Part shown: positions 57,321 through 64,000 of the stretch, piece after piece | Position numbering within the stretch: position 1 is the first letter of the stretch | How the letters are laid out: every line of letters begins with the position of its first letter | Assembly: GCF_023716565.1 (NCBI RefSeq) | Contig: NZ_CP071848.1 | Span: 1,550,001-1,614,000 of the forward strand | Source: Vibrio sp. SCSIO 43136 | GTDB taxonomy: Bacteria; Pseudomonadota; Gammaproteobacteria; Enterobacterales; Vibrionaceae | Reading direction: 5' to 3' | DNA length: 64,000 bases | Program-made: the position numbers and the translations under genes | The notes under the pieces: generated by a model | What the model saw: only the letters and a program-made list of their open reading frames with translations | Told to the model about the DNA's origin: nothing | Database searches by the model: none

Positions 57321-57941
57321 ATGTTAGACAGATACGCCATTAAAATCATTAAGTCACCGCTTAACTTGGCGGCGGCCCAGTTAGATAGATATTCAATTAC
57401 AGCCAATCAAGTCACTGTGTTTGGTTTTATTATTGGCTGCTTTACGCTCCCAGCATTGGTTTGGCAAAACTACGACCTTGCGCTGATTTGTATCTTGCTC
57501 AATCGAATATGTGATGGGATCGATGGGGCGTTGGCAAGGCGTCAAGGAATAACGGACGCTGGCGGATTCCTTGATATCAGCTTAGATTTTCTCTTCTACT
57601 CTCTAGTTCCGTTCGGATTTATTTTGGCGGATCCTCAAAGCAATGCTATCGCAGGGGCATTTTTGATATTTTCATTTGTAGGTACTGGCACCAGTTTCTT
57701 GGCATTTGCAGTACTGGCAAGTAAACGAGGCATTGAAAACCCTGTGTATCACCATAAGTCACTCTACTATATGAGTGGGCTCACCGAGGGTACGGAAACC
57801 ATCGCCTGCTTTATTCTAGTCTGTCTATTCCCATTCAGCTTCAATGAGATTGCATGGGTGTTCGGCGCATTATGCTGGTTTACGACCTTTACCCGAATAT
57901 ACTCTGGATTCAATACCCTAGATGTAAAAAATAGAGCTTGA
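57321..57941 (+). CDS. ynjF: CDP-alcohol phosphatidyltransferase family protein YnjF
   Basis: 206 residues with about six helices and the CDP-alcohol motif D-G-x2-A-R-x8-G-x3-D-x3-D seen as CDGIDGALARRQG and GGFLDISLDFLFY. It adds an alcohol head group to CDP-diacylglycerol or a related lipid. The symbol follows the E. coli ynj order; the sulfurtransferase gene ynjE, between ynjD and ynjF in E. coli, is absent. Confidence 0.88.
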   Translation: MLDRYAIKIIKSPLNLAAAQLDRYSITANQVTVFGFIIGCFTLPALVWQNYDLALICILLNRICDGIDGALARRQGITDAGGFLDISLDFLFYSLVPFGFILADPQSNAIAGAFLIFSFVGTGTSFLAFAVLASKRGIENPVYHHKSLYYMSGLTEGTETIACFILVCLFPFSFNEIAWVFGALCWFTTFTRIYSGFNTLDVKNRA

Positions 57942-58117
57942 TACAAAAGTAACCTAACGCATAGCACTTCCCTAGCCGCCATACCTGTTATCTGGTATTG
58001 TTCGAAATACTACAACATAAGAATAACAAGCAATAAATTGTTTATATACAAGCAATTAATGGCAATCGTTTGCAGTATAAACTTCGCTATGCAACTTGAA
58101 TGGAATTTAGGTTATTT

Positions 58118-60067
58118 ATGAATCATTTTTCGGCATTTGAGCTCATTCAATGTCCAATCTGGATATATGATTTCGAAAGAAAGTCGATTATTTGGGCAAA
58201 CAGTGCCTCTTTAGAGTTTTGGGAAGAAGATAAACTAAGTAACCTTATCAATCGCAATATCAAGTCAACCATGTCTCTCGCCGTAGAGGCAACCTTAAGT
58301 CAGTATCGTGAGTTGGTAGAGCAAGGAGAATCGATCCGAACTTGGTGGACCTTCAACCCCAACTGCATCAGTAAACGAGGCTTATGCCAGTTCTCAGGTA
58401 TTGAGCTAGAAGACGGCAGAACTGGTATGTTGGTACACGTCCTTTCTGAAGAAGAAAGCTTATTGCATGATATTGATTTTTCGATGGGAGGAAATTTATC
58501 TCTTCTGTTTGATAAGCACGGAAAGCTGGTGAGCTATAGCAAAGCATTTGATCTCATGTTTGGTAGCAGCAACCTAGATTTGGGCGATCTGATTAACGAC
58601 TCTAAGTTCGCTCATCGGTTTCTCGTAACAGCGCAGGCTGACGGAGAACTGAACCAAGAGATAGATACCGTCATCAATGGCAAAAAGCACTACTTTGAGG
58701 TCAACGCTAATTGGCTTGACGAGCGCAAACAGCTATTGCTCAAGCTCACCGATATTACCCGTTGTAAACAACAACTCTTCGATGCGAAGTTCAATGCTAG
58801 CCACGACTACCTGACTGGCCTGCTCAACCGACGCGGTATGATCGAACAGTTAAGCGAACTGGTCGCGGATAACAAAGAATTTCATCTCGTCTTTCTTGAT
58901 CTCGATGAGTTTAAGTCCGTCAATGATACCTATGGGCACATTGCGGGTGATCAGTTGCTTCATCTCGTCGCAGAAAGGCTTACTTCCCACTTTGGCATGC
59001 ATGCGCAAATTGCCCGTTTTGGTGGTGATGAATTTGTACTTGCTGCAAATGTAGAAGGTTACCCTACCGTTGAGCCACTGCTCCAACAAATCGTTGCAAC
59101 CATCAGTCAGGAGTACTTGCTCAATGACATCGGCGAACTGTCACTCAGTTGCAGTATTGGAGCCTGCTGTTTTCCACTTCATGGCACTGACATCGAATCC
59201 TTGATCAAGCAATCAAGCATCGCTATGCACCATGCCAAACATCAGGGTCGTAATCGATATCAACTCTACTGTGATGAACTTACCAACGGCATGCACCGTA
59301 AAGCGCGTATTAAGCACAGAATGTCAAAGGCCCTTGAAGCACAAGAGTTCGAGTTACACTATCAACCTATTTGGGACTCTGCCTCGAACAAACTGTATGG
59401 CGCCGAAGCTCTATTACGTTGGAACGATTCTGAACTCGGTTTTATTGGCCCTGACGAGTTTATTCCGATTGCAGAAGAGACGGGCAAGATCGTTGAATTA
59501 GGTGCCTGGGTACTGGAAAAAGCCATTGCTCAGCAAGCCAAGTGGCTTTCTCAAAACAATCAGCCATTTGTTGTCAGTGTCAATGTGTCACAAATTCAAC
59601 TTAATAGTAGCTTTAGTAATTTAGTTGCTGAGTTGCTTTGCAAATACCAGCTCCCAGCTCAATCACTCGCAATAGAACTTACAGAATCTTGCATGATGCA
59701 GCGCTTTTCAGATGTTCAGCATTACCTCAATGATATTGTAGAGTTAGGCGTACACCTCTATCTCGATGACTTTGGGACAGGTTATTCTTCCCTATCGGTA
59801 CTGCAAGATCTTCCACTTAGCAAAGTGAAATTAGATAAAAGCTTTATCGAAAGCTACCACCAACATAGTCACACCATCGTGCAAGCGACGTTATCTATGT
59901 GTCATTCACTGAATGTTGAGGTTATCGCAGAAGGGGTGGAAACAGATGAGCAAAAAACGAACTTATGTCGTTGTGGATATCGCTATCTTCAGGGGTATCT
60001 GTTTAGCAAGCCGCTAAAAGTAGAAGATTTCGAACAGAAGTATTTTAAGTTTGTTGTGGAAGCTTAG
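58118..60067 (+). CDS. PAS-GGDEF-EAL c-di-GMP enzyme
   Basis: 649 residues from ATG 58118 (AGG six bases upstream; another ATG at 58100 is possible). Two PAS-like regions (~10-110, ~125-225), GGDEF domain with intact RFGGDEFVLA and no RxxD inhibitory site, and EAL domain with GAEALLRW, LTESCMM, LDDFGTGYSSLS and VEVIAEGVET, so both active sites look complete. No membrane segment. Net activity cannot be predicted. Confidence 0.92.
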   Translation: MNHFSAFELIQCPIWIYDFERKSIIWANSASLEFWEEDKLSNLINRNIKSTMSLAVEATLSQYRELVEQGESIRTWWTFNPNCISKRGLCQFSGIELEDGRTGMLVHVLSEEESLLHDIDFSMGGNLSLLFDKHGKLVSYSKAFDLMFGSSNLDLGDLINDSKFAHRFLVTAQADGELNQEIDTVINGKKHYFEVNANWLDERKQLLLKLTDITRCKQQLFDAKFNASHDYLTGLLNRRGMIEQLSELVADNKEFHLVFLDLDEFKSVNDTYGHIAGDQLLHLVAERLTSHFGMHAQIARFGGDEFVLAANVEGYPTVEPLLQQIVATISQEYLLNDIGELSLSCSIGACCFPLHGTDIESLIKQSSIAMHHAKHQGRNRYQLYCDELTNGMHRKARIKHRMSKALEAQEFELHYQPIWDSASNKLYGAEALLRWNDSELGFIGPDEFIPIAEETGKIVELGAWVLEKAIAQQAKWLSQNNQPFVVSVNVSQIQLNSSFSNLVAELLCKYQLPAQSLAIELTESCMMQRFSDVQHYLNDIVELGVHLYLDDFGTGYSSLSVLQDLPLSKVKLDKSFIESYHQHSHTIVQATLSMCHSLNVEVIAEGVETDEQKTNLCRCGYRYLQGYLFSKPLKVEDFEQKYFKFVVEA

Positions 60068-60114
60068 CCACAGGGGGACGCCTTATCTCTAAGGCTACCC
60101 CTATGAAAGATCTA

Positions 60115-60216
60115 TTACAAAACTACAAAAGTACCGACGATAGCTGCAATTGAGAATAGACATGTACGGCTAATCAAGCCAAAGTTCGATGGTTGAATCA
60201 TTTCGTTTTGCTGCAT
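60115..60216 (-). CDS. Small membrane protein, 33 residues
   Basis: ATG 60216 follows a near-perfect GAGGAG Shine-Dalgarno at eight bases spacing. The product has a polar N-half and a C-terminal hydrophobic segment (LFSIAAIVGTFVV), fitting a single-span small membrane protein. I do not recognise a family. A G/C-rich hairpin without a T-tract lies just downstream (60072-60104). Confidence 0.6.
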   Translation of the reverse strand: MQQNEMIQPSNFGLISRTCLFSIAAIVGTFVVL

Positions 60217-60613
60217 AAGCACACTCCTCAGTGAATAATAGAAAGCAACTTTTGTTTCAGTTACATTACAAATATATGAAACAATATACGAATTGGGAAG
60301 CACAAAAAGATGAACCTTTTATTACAGTTATGTATTTAGTCTGATTTACTGCTGTAAACAGCCATTAACTCACCTCAAACACTTGAAAATTAAAGATTTT
60401 TTCTTAAGCTTTTCGATAATTTAACACCACCGTTGAACCAAGCGGTGAGTTCGGTAAAATCAAACCATGATGTATCTCCCTTAACCTACCAAGGATTGGA
60501 AGGCGTCTAAGCCCTAAAAGCCCTTAAGGTTTTAATGGGTGAATTCTCGCAATATTATTATTTTTTGGCGTTTCAATAGTTTTTCTCGCCAAGTCGTTTA
60601 AGAAGTAAGTAAG
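60217..60613. other. 397-base gap and structured folD leader
   Basis: No gene seen. Several hairpins are possible: CACCG/CGGTG near 60430, an imperfect GCCC...GGGT fold around 60510-60540, and TTGGCG/CGCCAA at 60565-60592 next to the folD Shine-Dalgarno. None matches a riboswitch class I know. Confidence 0.4.
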
Positions 60614-61432
60614 ATGAAAAAAGTAATCAGTGAACTACACGACGCTACGCTAAGTAAGCTTAAGCAAGAGATTGAAAAACAGAACCTTTCAGTAGAGCTC
60701 ACCATCGTTACTGTAGGTGATGACCCAGCAAGCCAAGTTTATGTTAGAAACAAAATTCGACTGTTTGAACAACTAGAACTTCCTTGCCATCATCTCGTTC
60801 TACCAGAAGTTGGCACAACTCAAAATGACCTCGATGGAATTGCAGCTAAGGCAGACCACCCTATTCTGTTCCAATTGCCTTTACCTAATGGCCTTATCGC
60901 CCCCGATCTTCCAGCCTCTGTTGACGTCGATGGATTCGGTTCTGAAGCGCTAGGAAAGCTAGTGCTTGGTGAAGCACCGGTACTACCATGCACCGTGCAA
61001 GCAGCCATTGATATCATCGAAAACCACCTAGATGATGACCAAGGATTTGCTGGCCTAAATGTTGCAGTCATTGGCCGAAGCAACATCGTAGGCAAGCCAC
61101 TGGTGATTGAGCTAATCAACCGCCAAAGTACAGTGACCAGCTTTAACAGCCGTTCGAAAACTGATAATACTGATTGGTCCGAGTTTGACGTTGTCGTCGT
61201 TGCAACAGGCCATCATGGCACGCTCGACAACAGTCAGTTCCGTAAAGGCCAACTCATTGTCGATGTGGGTATCAACCGAATCGATGGCAAACTCGTCGGT
61301 GATATAAAACACCTAGAGGATGTAAACACAGAAGCTAGCATCACGCCTGTGCCAGGTGGTGTTGGTCGCTTAACTTGTCTTCACGTATTGGGTAATGCGG
61401 TTAAGCTCAACGCTTACAATCAAAGCAAATAA
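60614..61432 (+). CDS. Divergent FolD methylenetetrahydrofolate dehydrogenase/cyclohydrolase
   Basis: 272 residues, slightly shorter than the usual ~285. Family motifs are kept: DDPASQVYVRNK with the catalytic Tyr/Lys pair, FQLPLPNG, VDVDGFGSE, LPCTVQAAI, VIGRSNIVGKPLVIELI and PVPGGVGRLT. Divergence elsewhere suggests a FolD paralog rather than the housekeeping copy, which I would expect elsewhere in the chromosome. It interconverts one-carbon units on tetrahydrofolate. Confidence 0.85.
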   Translation: MKKVISELHDATLSKLKQEIEKQNLSVELTIVTVGDDPASQVYVRNKIRLFEQLELPCHHLVLPEVGTTQNDLDGIAAKADHPILFQLPLPNGLIAPDLPASVDVDGFGSEALGKLVLGEAPVLPCTVQAAIDIIENHLDDDQGFAGLNVAVIGRSNIVGKPLVIELINRQSTVTSFNSRSKTDNTDWSEFDVVVVATGHHGTLDNSQFRKGQLIVDVGINRIDGKLVGDIKHLEDVNTEASITPVPGGVGRLTCLHVLGNAVKLNAYNQSK

Positions 61433-61457
61433 TGCCATACCCGTTTGCTACGACACG

Positions 61458-61489
61458 AAAAAGCCGCTCTTGTTAAGGAGCGGCTTTTT
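61458..61489. terminator. Bidirectional terminator between the FolD-like gene and yibL
   Basis: AAAAAGCCGCTC-N8-GAGCGGCTTTTT, a 12-bp stem between convergent genes. Confidence 0.88.
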
Positions 61490-61525
61490 AAATGTTCATC
61501 AACAGTCACTCATGGTGACAGTGGG

Positions 61526-61882
61526 TTAAAACTCTTTAGGAGCAAAACCTGTCATTGCGTCTAGACGAAGCTCTTTACCAATTTTAGTCATTGGGTGAAC
61601 CACCACTAGACCACGTACTGATTTTTTAAGTTTACCTAGGTCAGCTTGCTCAGCCTTGGTCAACTCACGAGAGAAAGGCATATCAAGCAGCATTTTGCGC
61701 TCTTTATTGAGATCGTAGCTTTGCTTGTGGTTTAGTTGGTTACGCTTCTTCTCTAGCTTATCAATTTCGTCCGAAAACTTAGAGATCATCTCATGATCGC
61801 CACGGCTTTTTGCTGCATTCAGCTTGTGATTACACTTATCCAAACGGTTATTTAGTTTTTGAAGTTCTTGTTTCGTGCTCAT
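61526..61882 (-). CDS. yibL: YibL family ribosome-associated protein
   Basis: 118 residues. N-terminal coiled coil followed by the conserved C-terminal block GKLKKSVRGLVVVHPMT and TGFAPKEF, nearly identical to E. coli YibL (DUF2810), which co-sediments with ribosomes. Role unknown. ATG with GAGCG upstream. Confidence 0.92.
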   Translation of the reverse strand: MSTKQELQKLNNRLDKCNHKLNAAKSRGDHEMISKFSDEIDKLEKKRNQLNHKQSYDLNKERKMLLDMPFSRELTKAEQADLGKLKKSVRGLVVVHPMTKIGKELRLDAMTGFAPKEF

Positions 61883-61964
61883 GGCGCTCGCCTTTGGATG
61901 ATAAAATTGGGCGTGGAGTGTAACACAGCTTATGCTTTGACTTCCAATCGCTTAGCCACCTGAA

Positions 61965-62462
61965 CTAGTTACTCATTTCTTTGTAGGTTAGATACAGTCG
62001 CGCATCAAGTTCTAACTGATGATAATCAGGTTCCATGTGGCAACATAGCTGATAGAACGCCTTATTGTGCTCCTTTTCTTTCAAATGAGCCAATTCATGA
62101 ACGACCAACATCCGCAATAGAGGTTCTGGTGCATCTTTAAACAGACTCGCAATTCGGATTTCATTTTTTGATTTGATCTTACTGCCATGCACACGAGAAA
62201 CATAACTGTGCAGGCCAAGGGCATTGTTAACCATATGAATTTTTTTATCGTAAACCACTTTACTTAGTGGAGCAGACTTTTTCATGTACTGGTTTTTCAA
62301 TGCCTGAGTGTACTCAAAAAGCGCTTTGTCAGAGGTTATGTTGTGATTGGTTGGATAACGTTGGCTAACCCAGGCAGCAAGTTTGCCTTGGTCAATAAGG
62401 TGCTTGATCTGGTTTAAGATACTGTCTGGGTAACCTTGAACGTATTTCAGTGGATTATTCAT
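61965..62462 (-). CDS. YgjP-like metallopeptidase-domain protein
   Basis: 165 residues. Zinc-binding VVHELAHLKEKEHNKAFY (HExxH-type with a downstream His) and the flanking SYVSRVHGSKIKSKNEIRIA segment match the YgjP/DUF45 family. Possibly a nucleic-acid-linked protease. The start overlaps the stop of the upstream small gene by four bases. Confidence 0.85.
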   Translation of the reverse strand: MNNPLKYVQGYPDSILNQIKHLIDQGKLAAWVSQRYPTNHNITSDKALFEYTQALKNQYMKKSAPLSKVVYDKKIHMVNNALGLHSYVSRVHGSKIKSKNEIRIASLFKDAPEPLLRMLVVHELAHLKEKEHNKAFYQLCCHMEPDYHQLELDARLYLTYKEMSN

Positions 62463-62704
62463 TTAACTACATGGAGTTTTGCTAGTTTCCGGCTTAGTCG
62501 ACTTTCGCACTGGACGATATGAACTTGGGTAGATTCATCACTCAAACGAGGATGGAGCCGGTAGCTATCGGGTAAAACAATAGGCTCGATTTTATCAGGT
62601 TCTACAGGAGTGAGTGTGTTTTTTCGAGGAGTATGTTGGCGCTTCTGCGCATACAGCATCGTCAAGGCAGTCAATGCCAAAGTGGTAAGTATGATCCATT
62701 CCAT
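62459..62704 (-). CDS. Hypothetical single-span membrane protein, 81 residues
   Basis: One N-terminal helix (~3-19), then a Pro-rich and basic cytoplasmic tail. Coupled to the YgjP-like gene by ATGA overlap. ATG follows a modest AAAGAGAATACCCC leader. I do not recognise the family. Confidence 0.65.
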   Translation of the reverse strand: MEWIILTTLALTALTMLYAQKRQHTPRKNTLTPVEPDKIEPIVLPDSYRLHPRLSDESTQVHIVQCESRLSRKLAKLHVVK

Positions 62705-62798
62705 GGGGTATTCTCTTTATCGCTTGTCCTCCCATGATTCTAAGCAGGTTTAAATATCAAACACTACCTTTTTATCGCCATAACGTTAGCTGTATCGA

Positions 62799-63077
62799 TT
62801 ACTTATCCGAAGTTTTCTGCTCACTTTGGCTATGTACCAATTTAAGCTGTGTAGGTTTAGTCTTCGGCTCAGATAAATTGAGGTTACGAGCGGTATTGCC
62901 CTGCGTAGCAACAAGTCTTAGTTTGGGTTTGTTAACAGGTTTCTTTTGTTCTGAGTTATCTCGAGCGAGATACAGCGCTGACGATGCACCTTTTCCCTCT
63001 TTACTGCCAGCTTTATATTGACGAGCCACAAGCAATACAATGACCACGGTCAACACTCCATAAAACACTAACTCCAT
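62799..63077 (-). CDS. Hypothetical membrane protein, 92 residues
   Basis: ATG 63077 has GGGAG eight bases upstream; the frame is open for 37 more codons but that part is less likely coding. One membrane helix (~4-22: FYGVLTVVIVLLVARQY) and a long basic, Ser/Lys-rich tail. No family recognised. Confidence 0.6.
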   Translation of the reverse strand: MELVFYGVLTVVIVLLVARQYKAGSKEGKGASSALYLARDNSEQKKPVNKPKLRLVATQGNTARNLNLSEPKTKPTQLKLVHSQSEQKTSDK

Positions 63078-63484
63078 AATCACACTCCCTGCTATACCCC
63101 TAATTAAATAGTAGGCAATAAAATTAGGTTCGCTAACCCAAAGCTGGTCTGAGGTGATTGTAAAGAACAAAACAAAAGCGACCATCAAATGTCAACTCGA
63201 ATAAAGTCGATAAAAATTGATCAAAAAAATCTAATGTGCAAAAGTCAATTGATGCAATTTTACCGCTTTACTCGTAAACACTCAATGAAACATAAGGATA
63301 TGAAAAATAAAGTTTAATTTAAGAATACAGCATAAAGTATGGTGAAATATTTTTTGTAAAATTTACACTGTAAAATTTCTTTTGTGAAGTTTTGGTGAAA
63401 ACTTGGTTAATCTAAAACTGAACCAAGCGAAAAGGTCAAAACAAACCTAGGTTCGACTAAGTTAACCATGACGAGGACACTACT
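63078..63484. other. 407-base AT-rich gap before the malate synthase-like gene
   Basis: No gene is supported. It holds the palindrome TGTAAA-A-TTTACA (63355-63367) and a second TGTAAAATTT copy at 63369-63378, a possible operator, and the Shine-Dalgarno GAGG at 63473. Confidence 0.45.
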
Positions 63485-64000
63485 ATGGCAATGTCAACAG
63501 CAGAAAATAATCAGAACTTACAAAATGATTCAATGTTTGAAAACAAGGCTGTTGCAGGTGAGGTCGCAGCGACTAACACCCAAACTAGCCAACAACGTGC
63601 GAAAGAGATTTTGGATACTGCTTTCCCTCTTGAAGGTGGCTCGCACCAAGATGTTACCAACTACATGGTTTACTACTGCAACCTAGTGGCCTGTTTCAAG
63701 GATGGCACACTGACCGGCCTCAAAAACCCTAAGCAGTTTGTCGCCTTAGCCGGGCATAAACAAGAACCAGAGTCAGTTCTTCTGAAAGATGAGCATGGCT
63801 GCCACTTGGAAATCATGTTGGGTCAACGCCAAGGTAGAACAACACTTGCGAGAATTAGTGATATCCAGTTGGAGTCTAAAACTACACTTTGCGATAAAAC
63901 CCAAACGAGCCACCGCTACTGGATAAGCCTAATGGAAACTGGGGCAAAAGGTGACCCAATCGCACACAGCGTAGACAAAGAATTTACAGGAAAAAGCGGC
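63485..64000 (+). CDS. Malate synthase G-like protein, 5' part only
   Basis: 172 codons are seen, then the window ends. FPLEGGSHQDVTNYMVYY, SVLLKDEHGCHLEIM, ISDIQLESKTTL and YWISLME align by eye with the malate synthase G region that includes LPLENGSYQDV, ILLKNNGLHIEL and the LLGLMQG block, but the intervening CEDSVAAVDAEDK acidic segment is missing and the N-terminal ~160 residues of MSG are absent. It could be a shortened MSG relative or a divergent enzyme. Full-length sequence beyond the edge is needed to judge. Confidence 0.55.
   Translation, partial: MAMSTAENNQNLQNDSMFENKAVAGEVAATNTQTSQQRAKEILDTAFPLEGGSHQDVTNYMVYYCNLVACFKDGTLTGLKNPKQFVALAGHKQEPESVLLKDEHGCHLEIMLGQRQGRTTLARISDIQLESKTTLCDKTQTSHRYWISLMETGAKGDPIAHSVDKEFTGKSG

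Noticed and set aside
60430..60613. Leader of the FolD-like gene as a known riboswitch (ZTP, THF or glycine)
   Set aside because: None of the conserved core sequences of those classes is present; only generic hairpins are seen.
1..64000. CRISPR arrays and insertion sequences
   Set aside because: No regularly spaced repeats, transposase frames or flanking inverted repeats were seen anywhere in the window.

Overview
The window looks like chromosomal DNA of a Vibrio or a close relative (Gammaproteobacteria, Vibrionaceae). The reasons are the mix of small families typical of that group (DUF2960, DUF3802, YibL, DUF3413 sulfatase, CPXCG protein), a NorM-type MATE pump beside ribE, an INDY-like transporter, a periplasmic-type ATP-dependent DNA ligase, and many chemoreceptors and c-di-GMP enzymes. 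Function calls rest on motifs and family knowledge recalled by eye; no database search was possible.

Layout. (1) 1-13.9 kb: a formate dehydrogenase and molybdenum/tungsten block. It holds a ferredoxin-like gene cut by the left edge, DUF3306, DUF3305, fdhD, an HBM-type chemoreceptor, an NtrB/NtrC-like two-component pair, the tungstate transporter tupABC, mobA and a fused mobB-moeA. Four sigma-54 promoters (GG-N10-GC) and a recurring palindrome (GGGACA-N3-TGTCCC type) suggest one local regulon run by the NtrC-like regulator. (2) 13.9-28.8 kb: housekeeping and signalling genes (DUF2960, a YejM-like sulfatase-fold membrane protein, nagK, a DTW tRNA-modifying enzyme, a fatty acid hydroxylase, a second chemoreceptor, an NlpC/P60 lipoprotein, a GGDEF plus REC-CheX pair, fructosamine kinase, ribE, norM, DNA ligase). 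(3) 29.0-37.6 kb: two tandem tRNA-Val(GAC) genes, then an accessory island with a complete type I Zorya anti-phage system (zorA-zorB-zorC-zorD). It is flanked by a decayed XRE-regulator fragment and has its own extended -10 promoter and leader hairpin. (4) 37.6-49.4 kb: an INDY-like dicarboxylate symporter, two small unknown genes, a 1054-residue HD-GYP receptor with an amino-acid-binding-type domain, the tyrosine/homogentisate catabolic operon (hppD-hmgA-fahA-maiA) with a likely TyrR box, and a PepT-like peptidase. (5) 49.4-64 kb: a P-loop kinase-like protein, an outer-membrane barrel, an ODP di-iron sensor beside a soluble chemoreceptor-like protein, DUF2726, ynjBCD plus ynjF, a PAS-GGDEF-EAL protein, a 33-residue membrane protein, a divergent FolD, yibL, a YgjP-type metalloprotein, and the start of a malate synthase G-like gene cut by the right edge.

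How they work together. Region 1 can import tungstate, build the Mo/W-guanine dinucleotide cofactor and supply the sulfuration and electron-transfer helpers a formate dehydrogenase needs; the dehydrogenase itself presumably lies left of the window. The Zorya island is the main horizontally acquired module. The rest is core genome rich in chemotaxis and c-di-GMP signalling.
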